64,000 bases of DNA from Torreya grandis (lineage: Eukaryota; Streptophyta; Pinopsida; Cupressales; Taxaceae). A program made the position numbers and the translations under genes. Below, piece after piece: positions 1 to 10,164 of the stretch. Location of the stretch: the NCBI GenBank assembly GCA_037957365.1, contig JARHVA010002006.1, positions 72,001 through 136,000 of the forward strand, read 5' to 3'. Position 1 is the stretch's first letter, and every line of letters starts with the position of its first letter. The notes under the pieces were generated by a model. That model was not told the origin of the DNA and ran no database searches. It saw only the letters and a program-made list of their open reading frames with translations.

Positions 1-299
1 TTAAATATTTTTTATTTGATTAGGTAAATAACCTAGTTTTATAGGGATCTAGGAACCATAAAATTATTATACAAAAAGAGTAATAGGCCAAACCATGGCC
101 GAACAACAAAAAATAGAAACATAGTACTAAAAGCAAAGAAATATAAAAATATAAAATAATATTAGGAGGGGGACCTCTGGTGTTTCCTTCTCCTCAGATG
201 TCTTCTCTAGAATTCCCTATTTGATCTTAGAGACCTTTTCCCTCATATGATTTCCAAGACCTTCTACACCATCACCTGGGAGAATCATGCATAGTCTTT
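1..299. other. Unassigned AT-rich sequence at window edge
   Basis: I recognise no gene, RNA or repeat boundary here. The minus-strand frame leading out of the coding relic to the right becomes stop-rich. This may be the 3' part of the same relic or of an element that extends beyond the window. Confidence 0.3.
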
Positions 300-1310
300 T
301 CTAGATTTGAACTTGTAGGGGTATCTTCTTGATAGGGGTCAAATTAGGGGAACCAATCAGGTGGGGGGTTTTGTAACCTTCAACAACTACTTACTAGGGG
401 TCTAGTTTAGCTTAGTGGGTTGGATGAAGGACTAAACAATTGAGTATGCTTACCTATGTAGGGCATTTCACTCTTGTATAAGGCTAGCTAGGGTCAGATC
501 AACCTTTTGCACCCTACTGTTGAAGTTGTCAAGTTTCTCCTTATATTTTAACTCATCAGACAAAAGTAATTTTCTCTTCTCGATGACCTCCATGGAAGTT
601 ACCTCATCTGAGAAGACCAACTTGGGATTGGGAATAAAAGGATTAAGTATAAGGTTTTTGATAGAGGATTTAGATAAACTGGCTTAGGGAGTGCTAACAG
701 TTGGGTGGTAGGACCTTGAGGTGGGGTCCTCCTCTAGGGAGTTTTCCTAAGATTCCTCCTTGGTAGAGGATCCCCCTAGGGGACCTCCCTCCCTTACAGA
801 GTTTGACCATGCTTAAAAAGTAGCAGAATAAGCCCCTGATGTAAAATGGGGTTGGATATATTGACTTGGTGGGCTAAGGTAGTGTATACTAGTGACTTTA
901 GTAAGTAGAGTGATAGGTTGATCTTATAACCCAAAAAGTGGTTTAATAACAAAAAATGATGAGAAAATATTAGGGTATACTTACCCTCTAAGTTCATATA
1001 TCTCATTACCTGGAGGCATATCTCTGACCATTATCATGGAAGGTCTACTTGGGGGAAACCTTTTTTTGTCAATTTTCATGAACTCATTCATGTGAAAAAA
1101 GTGTTGAAGAAGATCCTACTCCTTGGTTTGATCCTTGAAGGCCTTTGTACCTTTGTAGGACATGCTAGTGACCTCCCCTATGAAGTCTTTTATGACTGTG
1201 ATCTTCATGCCTCGTATCACCACTGTGTACTTATTCTATGCAGTGATGAATTCCTAGGCCACATCAACATCATGCTCAGTAATTTGTATCATTAGCTCTG
1301 TGAGGCCCCC
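300..1310 (-). pseudogene. Frameshifted coding relic, unknown family
   Basis: Minus-strand translation is unusually open for this window. One frame from about 1,310 to 1,010 reads an acidic/basic segment with phrases such as KYTVVIRGMKITVIKDFIGE and HFFHMNEFMKIDKKRFPP. At about 1,005 the coherent reading moves to another frame (start near 1,006, MRYMNLEGKYTLIFS, then FLLLNHFLGYKINLSLYLL) and runs to 794. The two pieces look like one protein broken by an indel plus several stops. The style resembles hypothetical proteins attached to plant retroelements, but I cannot name a family. It lies directly downstream, in element sense, of the LINE RNase H region, so it could be an unrelated element or a LINE-associated 3' sequence. 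The opposite-strand 67-codon frame at 1,092-1,295 is probably a shadow of it. Confidence 0.45.
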
Positions 1311-1599
1311 TACCTTAGATTTTTACATAACTTCTTCTATCCCTACACATCATATTATGAGATAGGCTCTAGCTACTTTCTATCTACCCCCATTGGCACA
1401 ATGATAGTAGAGCTAAGATAAATAGATAGATGGTTCTAGAGAGGATAGGTTTGAACTATACGAATTAGGCTTGGGATGTCCATCATATGTATCATATGGT
1501 AATTAAACCACCTCATTTTTTCATAATAGTGGATCATCATTTTAAAATTCCATCTCTTGATAGGAATATTTCATGCGTGTGATGGCATGATAACCCATT

Positions 1600-2110
1600 T
1601 AACCTATTGTACTTTCATCTTGTATGGCCATTAGGACATTATTAGGGACATGGCCTCGTTCATTTTGACCAATTGAAAGGTGGAGTTCTACTCCAATGTT
1701 GGCAAGTAGATCCACCACCTTGTTACCTTCATGATATGTGTGCATAATTTGGACTTGTGTCATGCCCCTCAAAAGTAGCTTGACATAATCTATGATGTCT
1801 TTTATAATGTGAGAAGGGATTATTTTTCCATCCAGGGCATTTAGAATGTTTAAAGAATCATCGTCTATGATGATTATTTACAATTTCAATCTAGAAGCTA
1901 GTTAGATACCCTAAAGGGCCACCTTGGATTTAGTAAGGTGGTTTTTTTGGTATCCTACTAGGCCTGTATAAGTAGTAATCAGCTCTCCTTTTGAGATCCT
2001 TATGACTCCTCCCCCACCTGTAGGTCCTAGGTTGCCTTTAGAGGCACCATAAAAGTTCAATTTAGCCCATCCTTCTGATGGAGCCTTCTATTTTGTATGT
2101 TTATGAATAA
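1600..2110 (-). pseudogene. LINE RNase H domain (broken)
   Basis: The minus-strand reading begins WAKLNFYGASKGNLGPTGGG, which matches the first strand of plant-type (RVT_3) RNase H, usually NFDGAS-GNPGPAG. The first catalytic Asp reads Tyr here. It continues through an IDDDSLNILNAL segment (second carboxylate region) to HTYHEGNKVVDLLAN, the family's usual H-x-R/H-E-x-N-x-x-A-D end block with the Asp kept. Two stops interrupt the middle. The domain sits where it is expected at the ORF2 C-terminus of plant LINEs. It is inactive because of the lost carboxylate and the stops. Confidence 0.85.
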
Positions 2111-2479
2111 GTGATTTTGATGGGGAGTTTAATTACTGAACTATGTCCTAGTTGTTGAATATCTATAGTGTTGAAGGAGGTCCAGGTTTTTGTCTTTGGG
2201 AGGAAAAGCTTTCCAATTTTCAGTGATAGCCTGGTAGAGTCAGAAGAAGGCCCCTTTAGGCATATTCATTTTATTTGAAAAAGGCTATCATTATGGGCTT
2301 TCCATACACACCAGAACCAATGAGTAAGAGCTAAGTACCATAATAACTCTAGGGATGGGAGATTCTAGGTGGTTTATATTACATTATGAGATCAAACACA
2401 TTGTTTGGTTTGACCCAAACTAGGTTGAATTTATTCAGCATCCAATTAAATAATGTCAAGCTTAAGGGGAAATATAGAA

Positions 2480-2990
2480 ATAGGTGATGGACTGAGTCCT
2501 TTGCATTCTACCATAAAGGGCATCTATTGGGGACTATCAATCCTCTTTTAACTAGGTTAACCATAGTTAGTATTTTGTCTTGTGTCACTAGCCAAAGGAA
2601 AAATTTGACTTTGGGAATCAGATGCTTAACCCAAAAAAAATTATAGAAATTCCATTCACTTTATAAATTAAGGTCTATGGCATGTCCTGAGGCCATTGAG
2701 TATGATCCAATGTCTTTAGTAGCGCATATAAAGTGGTCTTCCTTCTAAAATTCATGAATATGGATTTGATTAATTGAAGAGTTGAGGGTTTGTATTACCT
2801 GAGTCTCTTTTATAGAGAGCCCTTCAGAAGGGAGCATTTTCCAAAATTTTAAACATTCATTCACCACCCATTAATCTTTGATTATTGAGCCCAACCTTTT
2901 CTTAATGTCCCTATAACATATATGCTAAGTTTGTTGTGAGGATAGGGGGGTGTTGGACAACTAGGCATCTTCCCAAAAATCAATTTTCTA
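2480..2990 (-). pseudogene. LINE ORF2 zinc-binding (zf-RVT) region
   Basis: Translation reads FFWVKHLIPKVKFFLWLV followed by DKILTMVNLVKRG and then VPNRCPLW. This is the hallmark plant LINE block following the reverse transcriptase (W...PKVKFFLWLV...ILT..NL.KRG...RCPLC). The final Cys position reads W-stop, so the block is mutated. It lies between the RT and RNase H pieces, in the right order and on the same strand. Confidence 0.8.
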
Positions 2991-4640
2991 TCCATTACAA
3001 ATTTTCCATATGATGCCTTTCTTTAAAAGGTCTTTGCAGTTGGTGATGGCCTTCCAAAAAGTAGATCCATCCATAGTCCTTTATTCCCATAGGAAGTCAT
3101 CTGCTTTCATTCCTTCCATGTATTTAGCTTTAACAGTTCTTGCCTATTTGCTATCTTCATTCATAAGCCTCCAGCCCATTTTTGCCAATAAGGTCGTGTT
3201 CATAGATTTTATGCTTTGAAGGCCCAAACCTCCATTTGATTTGGGAAGACAATATTTTTCCCATGTGATGAGGCTATACCTGAATCTTTCTTTAGTGACC
3301 CTCCATAAGATTTTTTTTTGGATTTGTTTAATTTTTTTGGCCACCATGGAGGGCATTCTGAAAATAGACATTTGGTAAATAGGAATGCTCTGGATCAAGG
3401 CTTTGAGCGGTTGGTACTTATCTACCTATGTCATAAGGTAGCCATTTCACCTTGCTAACTTAATTTATATTTGATTAATGAGAGGGTTCCAAAACTCAGA
3501 ATCCATTTTTCCTTCAAAAAGTGGGATGCCTAAATGTCTTGCCAGAAGTTTGCCCACATGACAATCCAAAATATTTGGCAATTATTTTCTACTAAAAGAG
3601 AGGAGTGTTAATGAAAAATATAGAAATATTTTAAAATTTGATGTAGTGATTCAAAAAATATTCATAATTTTTTAAGATAAGTTTCATATGTTTAGCTTCC
3701 TCCATAGAGGCTTCACCTAGTATGATGGTGTCATCAACAAACTATTCATGCATGATAGGTTATGTATTTAGATCCATTGAAATTCCTTTTATTAGTCTTT
3801 GAGAGTGGGCTTTTAGCAGACTCCTACCCAATTTTTCTACTAAAATGATGAAAAGGTAAGGAGAGATAGGGTCACCTTACCTTAGTCTTCTAGAATTAGG
3901 AAAAAATCCTTTTGGTATACCATTTATGATAACAAAAAATTTATGAGTGGCAATGCAGTTCTACATGATCTTTCTGGTGTCTTGATTAAATCCTAACCTC
4001 TCCAAGATTAGCATGAAGAAGTGTCAAGAGACCTAATTTTAGGATTTATACATATCCAACTTAAGAAACATTACCTAACTTAAGGATCTATAGATGGAAT
4101 TAATGGTTTCTTAAACTAGGACAATACCATCCATTATTTATCTGTTAGCCATAAAATCCCCCTACTTTTCCCCTATGATTTAATTTAAGATATTTTGCAT
4201 TCACTTTACCAAGATTAAGGAGCATATTTTTTACATGGTATTGTAATGGATAATGGGGTGTTAGTAATAAATGTTAGTATCACCTTATTTTTTAGGGATC
4301 GGTATTAAAAAAATGTTATTGATTTCCCTTATGATTGTTTTAGATTGGAAAAATTCAAAAAGTAGCTACCTTGACCTCCTTATGGACAATGTCCCATAAT
4401 TTATGGAAGAAGAATGGAGGGAGCCCATCGGGTCTTAGGGATTTAGATCCTTATATTATGAATACCACACTTTTTATCTCCTATTTTGGAGGAACATTGG
4501 TAAGGGAGACATTATCAGCATTGGAGAAGACTTTATCAAAGTTATTCAGTGTGGTGGCTACCAGGTGATCATCTGGGAGTCTTTCTTCTGAGAGGATATT
4601 TAAAAAAAATTGATTGTATGGTGGGATATCTCATCCTCAT
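2990..4640 (-). pseudogene. LINE reverse transcriptase (broken)
   Basis: Residual RT blocks appear in several frames. Near 4.4 kb is a SLRPDGLPPFFFHKLWD-type segment corresponding to the KAPGPDGF..FY..W block. The catalytic block reads FVDDTIILGEASMEEAK, with the FVDD aspartates at 3,730-3,741. At 3,144-3,398 an 85-codon open stretch carries [16 protein letters not shown] and NGGLGL, the W..C.PK..GGLG block of the RT thumb/connection. There are many stops and frameshifts. This is non-LTR (RVT_1) RT, not LTR-type, because of the endonuclease upstream and RNase H downstream. Confidence 0.85.
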
Positions 4641-4944
4641 ATTTGACAATAGAAACATTTTTCATTTGAAATTGAGATATTATGTTAATATTCCTATGTC
4701 TTCTTGTTGAATGATGGAAGAACTTGGTATTCCTATCTCCCTCCTTCAGTGATGTACACCTAGACTTTTGTCTCTAATAAGCTTCCTCTCCTGTTTCAAG
4801 GTTATGAAATTTACAAAGAATTTATTTTTCCTTGATATATGTGTGATAATTTTTACCTATCATATCATAAATATCTTTAATAACTTAAAGTTCTGCCTCT
4901 AGAGCCTTTTTTTACAAGAAAATGTCACCGAAGAATTCTTTTTT

Positions 4945-5813
4945 CTAGATCTTTAGATTTGTTTTGAGGAAGCTAAGTTTTTTAGTAAGAATAAAAATGG
5001 AAGATCCCAAGAAAGGTTCTCTCCACCAAACCCTTAGGTATTCCATAAGATTAGGATGATGAAGCCACATTCTTTTGAATCTAAAGGGACAACATTTGGT
5101 TTTTGAGATTTTGTCTCCTTCAAAAATCAAGGGGTTATGATTGGACCCGATTCTGGGGAGGGAAGAGAGCCTAATAGAGAAATGGACATCCCAGTTTAAG
5201 GAAATCAAGACTCTATCAATATGGACCTAGATCAAAATTTCACCCATTCTTCTATTGGACCATGTAAAAGGGTTGCCATTTAGGTCCACATACACTAATC
5301 TTGTATTTGTAATGAAATCATTAAACTCCATCATGATATCAGTGAAGTTTATATGTCCCCCTTTTTTTCCCTAGGAGAGGGGGGTATTGAATTCCACAAC
5401 AATAATCTAATTCCATTTTTTTTATGTCCTTCAAAAGGACAATAGGTTTTCCCAAAGAATTTTTTTGGCAGATTTAGCATTTGGAGCATAGACATTAGAT
5501 AAGATACATCTATCATTGTTATTTAAATCCATGAACAAGATAAAAATTTGGTCATTTATCTTCCATAAAGATCTCCTCCTAGGTTATCTGAGTTCTAAAA
5601 AAAACCCAAGCCCCTTAAGGCACCTTTGGAGTTTGAGGCTAATACATGAGCATTTCTCCAGATTTTCACATCACAAGATTTTATAATAGAATCAGACATT
5701 TAGGTTTCCTAGATGATAAGAATAGAAGGGTCAACCCTTTTAATTAGATTATAGAGGTTCCTCTATTTCTTGGGGTTATTTAAACCCATAACATTCCAAG
5801 AAATAATTTTCAT
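4945..5813 (-). pseudogene. LINE apurinic-type endonuclease (broken)
   Basis: ORF2 probably starts at the ATG complementary to 5,811-5,813, reading MKIISWNVMGLNNPKK, the standard LINE endonuclease N-terminus (the N of SWNV is the metal/phosphate site). Further on come VYAPNAKSAKK, NPFTWSNRRMGE and, at 5,208-4,945, LPRIGSNHNPLIF, the position of the canonical S-D-H-x-P box with the Asp read as Asn. Several stops lie in between. The product would have nicked target DNA to prime reverse transcription. It is inactive because of the stops and the missing Asp. Confidence 0.85.
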
Positions 5814-5829
5814 ATCTTATCCCATTAAA

Positions 5830-6439
5830 TTTTAAGAGTTTTCTAGGAACCCTTGGCAATATATTTAGTCATTCATAAGTTCCTTATAACCATCTTAGGA
5901 GACCTTCCCATAGTTTTGGGGCAACTCCAATGTTGGATTTTTTCCTCTCTCTTTTGATTTTAGAGTTTGTGGTAAATCCTTCATCTGAGAGAAGATCCTA
6001 AGGGGGAAAAAGAGTCTCAGAACATTGCACCCAATCTTTAAAGTGATTTGGAGACTTTAGAAGGGGGGAGAGAGGAGTATCCTCAGGAGGGGTAGGATTG
6101 GAATAGTTCAAGCTATCAAAGAGGGGGCCTTTTCACATTGAAACTTAAGCTGACTTGGAGATTGGGGTAGGTAGATGAGTACCCAAAGAATGAGAGGGAA
6201 GAGGAGGGGGATAAGGAACCACAGGGGAGAAAAGGGGGGAGGGGATGTCCAAGATGAATATTAGGGTGTAGAAGGGTTTGGGTCAAGTTTGGGAGGGGAG
6301 GGGAGAAGTATAAGGCCAAGGGTAGGGGCTGGTCAACTTAGGGGAGGGGTGACATGCTTGGGAGGGGTGACAAGCACCTGATGAGAGGATGGGGACATAA
6401 AGAGGATGAGGAAGGGGGAGAAGGAGGGGGGCCTGGGGG
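5830..6439 (-). pseudogene. LINE ORF1 C-terminal proline/serine-rich tail
   Basis: The minus-strand reading is rich in proline, serine and leucine. A 67-codon open stretch at 6,116-6,319 contains YFSPPLPNLTQ and PLPPFLPCGS, and the G-rich plus strand is its mirror. It lies between the ORF2 start and the copia insertion and continues at 12,102 on the other side. It is best read as the low-complexity tail of ORF1 and the ORF1-ORF2 spacer. Confidence 0.6.
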
Positions 6440-6444
6440 AAATC
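6440..6444. repeat. Target-site duplication of copia element (left)
   Basis: AAATC immediately precedes the TG of the left LTR, and the same five bases follow the CA of the right LTR at 12,097-12,101. A perfect 5-bp duplication is the expected signature of Ty1/copia integrase and confirms both element ends. Confidence 0.95.
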
Positions 6445-6788
6445 TGTTGGGGATCAACCAACAATGATTACACTTGTGAAAGCAATAAATGCAGAATTAA
6501 ATCAGATAGATAAGTAACTAGAATGATAAATAGCAAAGAACAAGAGATACAAGAAACCACCCTGAAAACTTGTATTAAACTCTTTACAAAAGGAATACAA
6601 TTGAATAAACTTCTTTCTTCTACACCTCTCTTAGATGCACAAGATCTCTCTCTAGATCTCTATTCCTCAAGAGCTCTCTCTCTCAAGTACAATCAACTCC
6701 AACAACCTGGATTGATACAACTCTGTACTGTCCTTCAAACATTCACAATGTTCTACTCATTCACTAATAAGCTAAGAAGATCTTTCCT

Positions 6789-6796
6789 ACATATAG
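6789..6796 (-). promoter_or_regulatory. Possible TATA box of copia 3' LTR
   Basis: TATATGTAGG on the minus strand lies about 350 bp into the LTR, at a reasonable position for the U3/R boundary. It is conserved in the other LTR at 11,739-11,746. The evidence is position and base composition only. Confidence 0.35.
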
Positions 6797-6963
6797 AATT
6801 AGGAAACTTGAGCATGCACTTACAACCAACAGTTAAGCCTCTTGAACAACGGCTCTAAAAAAAATCTTGCTAATAATAGAAACATGAACTTAAGACTAAG
6901 ACTTAAACTCATCATGAAAACACTCGGTTCTATCCTCGGAAATAGCATTTTGGACGCACAGGT

Positions 6964-7080
6964 AACCGACGCCGGTTCCTGCCTGTTTGCCTGTGACCGT
7001 CGTCGGCCGATCCTCTGCCGACACCGGCATTTCTCCAACTGCTCTTGACCGACATCGGTCACTCCTAACCGACGCCGGTG
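6964..7080 (-). promoter_or_regulatory. U3 array of five GC-rich dyads (3' LTR)
   Basis: Five imperfect palindromes related to ACCGACGTCGGT have centres near 6,970, 7,001, 7,022, 7,053 and 7,073, spaced 31, 21, 31 and 20 bp, close to whole helical turns. Each contains an RCCGAC core on at least one strand, the known DRE/CRT core bound by DREB/CBF factors, and some contain a GACGTC-like bZIP core. The array occupies the first 70-185 bp of U3 in element sense, where Tnt1 carries its regulatory repeat boxes. It is strikingly CpG-rich in an AT-rich window. Enhancer function is inferred. Confidence 0.5.
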
Positions 7081-7146
7081 ACTGTGTAGACCTACAACTT
7101 TTGTAATGCACTCATATGTGAAGCTTTTAGACTCCACACCTTAACA

Positions 7147-7161
7147 ATCTCCCACTTGGAG
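7147..7161 (-). other. Copia polypurine tract
   Basis: Minus-strand CCAAGTGGGAGAT abuts the 3' LTR (TGTTAAGG). This is the primer for plus-strand DNA synthesis. The 17 bases at 7,147-7,163 also form a perfect 6-bp dyad with a 5-base loop. Confidence 0.85.
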
Positions 7162-7218
7162 ATAAACAGCTGCACCAGTACCTGTACAACAACATCTTCT
7201 AGCTCCTCCATCTTCAAC

Positions 7219-7800
7219 TCAATCATGAAGACCAACAGAATTTGAATGAAGATTCAACTTCTCCTTTATAACCAGCTTGGTTAACATATCAGCAGGATTC
7301 CTATCTATATGGATCTTCTCCAGCTTCAACTCACCATCCTCCAATACCTGCCGTATGAAGTGGTACCTTAGCTGTATGTGCTTGGTTCTTGAGTGAAAGG
7401 CTGAATTCTTAGCCAAATGGATTGCACTCTGACTGTCACTATACAATCTGCAACTCCCATGCTCCCTTCCAAGCTCTTCCATGAATCGTGTCATCCATAT
7501 CATCTCTTTGCTATCTTTTGTGGCTGCAATATACTTTGCTTCTATAGTTGACAAGGCAACAACCTTCTGCAACTTTGATATCCAGCTAACCGCCGTTCCA
7601 CCTACAGTGAAAACATAACCTGTGGTGCTCCTCCTGCCATCCAAATCACCTGCCATATCTGAATCTACATAACCATGTAGAGAAGTATCTGAACCTCCAT
7701 AGCACAAGTGCTTACTGTTGGTTCCTCTCAGATATCTAAGGATCCACTGAACTGCTTTCCAATGTTCCTTACCTAGATTGGCCATATACTTACTTACAAC
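7219..7800 (-). pseudogene. Copia RNase H domain and Pol C-terminus
   Basis: The reading includes GYVDSDMAGDLDGRRSTTGY (first carboxylate), then VALSTIEAKYIAATKDSKE, CRLYSDSQSAIHLAKN and KHIQLRYHFIRQ, ending NPADMLTKLVIKEKLNLHS shortly before the stop at 7,219. These are standard copia RNase H blocks. The usual STTEAEY reads STIEAKY, so the catalytic-strand Glu is Lys, a G-to-A type change that would impair activity. It shares one frame with RT. The domain degrades the RNA strand during reverse transcription. Confidence 0.95.
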
Positions 7801-8830
7801 TCCCACTGCTTGGGCAATATCCGGTCTAGTACACACCATTGCATACATCAAACTCCCTACTGTGGAAGAATATGGAACCTTACTCATGTACTCTACCTCA
7901 TCATGTGAATTAGGACATTGTTCTTTACTCAACTTAAAATGTCCAGCCAAAGGTGTGCTTACCAGTTTAGCATCCTGCATATTGAACTGTTTCAACACCT
8001 TGTCCACATAATCCTCGTGAGACAATATCAACCTGTGATTTATCTTGTCTCTCTTAATGCTCATGCCAAGGATTTTCTTTGCTACTCCCAAATCCTTCTT
8101 AGCAAACGTTTGAGCTAATTTCATCTTAAGCTCAGAGATATCCTGCATGTGTGATCCTGCAACCAGCATATCATCTACATACAACAATAGAATAATATAT
8201 CTACCATTATCCAATCTCTTAAAATATACACAATGGTCAGATTGACATCTACTGTAGCCATGCTCAGTCATAAACCTATCAAATTTTAAATACCACTGTC
8301 TAGGAGCTTGCTTGAGGCCATACAAGCTTTTCTTCAATCTTCACACCAACTTCTCCTTACCCTTGACCTCAAATCCTTCCGACTGTTCCATGTATATTTC
8401 CTCATCCAAATCTCCATGAAGAAATGTTGTCTTAACATCTATCTGCTCAAGATGCAAATCCTCAATAGCAACCAAAGACAATACAACCCGTATAGAAGTC
8501 ATTTTAACAACAGGAGAAAAAATCTCACCAAAATCAATACCTGGCTTTTGTGCAAATCCTTTGACTACCAACCTGGCCTTATATCTCATCTGTCCATTCT
8601 CACCTTCCTTCAACCTGTAGGTCCATATGTTCTTCAGTGTCCTCTTACCAGCTGGTAATTCAACCAAATCCCATGTTTGGTTCTCTCTCAAGGACTCCAT
8701 CTCCTCAACCATGCCACGCTCCCACTGACTCTTGGACTCCACCTGTAAAGCTTCTTCAAAACTCTCTGGTTCTCCACCATCAGTTAGCAATAAATAGTAT
8801 AAAAAAGGAGAATATCTAATTGGAGGCTTA
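7801..8830 (-). pseudogene. Copia reverse transcriptase (one in-frame stop)
   Basis: RVT_2 blocks in order: WERGMVEEMESLRENQTWDL, RYKARLVVKGFAQKPGID, FSPVVKMTSIRVVLSL, QIDVKTTFLHGDLDEEIYM, KKSLYGLKQAPRQWYLKF, and the catalytic YVDDM with its codons at 8,170-8,181. Then come PVSTPLAGHFKLSKEQ-like residues, GSLMYAMVCTRPDIAQAV and WILRYLRGTNS. All catalytic Asp residues are present. The frame is broken by a TGA at 8,341-8,343, just before KKSLYGLKQ; there is no frameshift. Residue order and sequence are close to the tobacco Tnt1 lineage. Confidence 0.96.
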
Positions 8831-8905
8831 CTTACCCTTTCTGACCTCCTGATGGGTGTCTGAGACTCGTTCTCAACATGCTGTCCACCCAAATTCTCTG
8901 ACAGT

Positions 8906-9062
8906 GACCGACCTCGGCCACCTGTAGACCTGTTACTGGCCGACGCTGATTCTTCCTGACCAACGTTGGTGCCTGTTCTGCCGATGTCAGTCTCTGTATG
9001 ATCGACATCGGTTTCTGTACTGCCGACGTCGGTTCCTACCCTGCCGACGTCAGTCTCTATGT
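8906..9062 (-). repeat. 21-bp tandem array in pol linker, encoding TDVG heptads
   Basis: Dyad centres near 8,964, 8,985, 9,006, 9,027 and 9,048 repeat with an exact 21-bp period; two further related dyads lie near 8,912 and 8,944. In the Pol frame the units encode degenerate heptapeptides (TDVGRVG, TDVGSTE, TDVDHTE, TDIGRTG, TNVGQEE). The region is the variable linker between integrase and RT. The DNA core, CCGACGTCGG and variants, is the same as in the U3 array of the LTRs. Confidence 0.9.
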
Positions 9063-9909
9063 TTTCTTGCAAGTGATTATTTCTTTTTCCTGTGAGCTCA
9101 TTTTGGACCGTCACCTCATCCAATTCTCCATTGCTCTGCCTAGATTGATTCAGCTTCCTCATCTGATCACTATACATCACTTTTTCATTGAAAACAACAT
9201 CACAGCTCCTAATTACCTTGTTAGTTCCTAGATTCCAAAATCTGAAACCAAAATCATCTGAGCCATAGCCAATAAACGTGCACCTCATAGACTTAGCATC
9301 AAGCTTCTTTCTATTTTCCTTATCTATGTGCACAAAGGCTTCACAACCAAAAACTTTGAGATATGAGAGATCTACCTTTTTATCTATCCATGCCTCTTCT
9401 AGAATTCCACCATCCAGAGCTATAGAGGGTCCTCTGTTAATCAGGTACACTGCGGTGTCAACAGCTTCTGCCCAAAACTCTAAGGGTAACCCAGCATGCA
9501 ATCTCATACATCTTGCACGCTCCATGATTGTTCTGTTCATCCTTTCAAAAATTCCATTCTACTGAGGTGTCCTTGGGACCGTCCTTTGCCTATGGATTCC
9601 ATGTGTATAACAATACCAGTTGAACTTAAGGCTACAAAACTCACCACCATTATCAGATCTCAAGCACTTTAATCTTTTGCATGTTTCATTCTCAACCATA
9701 GCTTTCCAAATCTTAAAAGTCTCAAATACATCAGATTTCTTCTTAATACAATAGATCCATAACTTTCTTGTAGCATCATCTATGAATGTAACATAGTACT
9801 GTGATCCTCCAATAAAAGCTACCTGAGCCGGTCCCCACACGTCTGTGTGAACAAGCTGCAACTTATGCCTTTTCTTAGTAGATCCAGTCTTGAGAAAACT
9901 AACCCTTTT
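9063..9909 (-). pseudogene. Copia integrase core and C-terminal region (one in-frame stop)
   Basis: The D,D,E core is visible: LVHTDVWGPAQ (first Asp), KRLKCLRSDNGGEF (second Asp, codons near 9,650-9,660) and FERMNRTIMERARCMRL (Glu, codon 9,544-9,546). A TAG at 9,559-9,561 falls just before this last block. The C-terminal part continues with FWAEAVDTAVYLINRGPS, LKVFGCEAFVHI and CTFIGYGSDDFGFRFW, all standard for copia. AER, usual before the catalytic Glu, reads FER. The enzyme would insert cDNA and make the 5-bp TSD seen here. Confidence 0.95.
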
Positions 9910-10164
9910 CTATTTTCCAAATACACAATGCTCACAAAATTCTAGATCCATACTTTTCAAATCTGAAAGCTTACCTTTAGACTTAAGAATTGACATCCCC
10001 TTCTCACTCATGTGGCCAAGCCTTGAGTGCCACAATTTAGCATCCACATCTGAAGTAGATAATACAAAAGGAGAAATATTAGTAACATAATTACATAAAT
10101 AGAGAGTACCTACTCTCTTACCTCTGGCCATAACAAGTGCACCCTTGGTCACCTTCCAAGATTA
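9910..10164 (-). pseudogene. Copia GAG-pre-integrase HHCC zinc domain, flanked by stops
   Basis: The segment reads VTKGALVMARGKRVGTLYL, then LWHSRLGHMSEKGMSIL and CEHCVFGK, giving the H-x(n)-H...C-x2-C integrase N-terminal zinc site intact. It is bounded by TAA at 10,162-10,164 and TAG at 9,910-9,912, both in the continuing Pol frame. Confidence 0.95.

Larger units (their letters stand above)
6445..7146 (-). repeat. Copia 3' LTR (702 bp)
   Basis: In element sense it begins TGTTAAGG and ends CCCCAACA. U3 is at the high-coordinate end and carries the GC-rich dyad array. A GA-rich stretch near 6,650-6,690 (AGAGAGAGAGCTCTTGAGG in element sense) lies in probable R/U5. It is identical in length to the 5' LTR. 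Confidence 0.97.

Noticed and set aside
6523..6858. 111-codon plus-strand frame in the left LTR (and its 85-codon twin at 11,551-11,808)
   Set aside because: Antisense to the LTR, duplicated only because the LTR is duplicated, with different lengths and no motif.
6820..7137. LTR-encoded R/C-rich proteins on the minus strand
   Set aside because: They arise from the U3 dyad array; the 5' LTR copy does not keep the same frames. The TDVG-like residues are reported as a DNA-level link to pol only.
7778..9565. Several 60-116-codon plus-strand frames across the copia pol region
   Set aside because: Antisense shadows of the strongly supported minus-strand pol domains.
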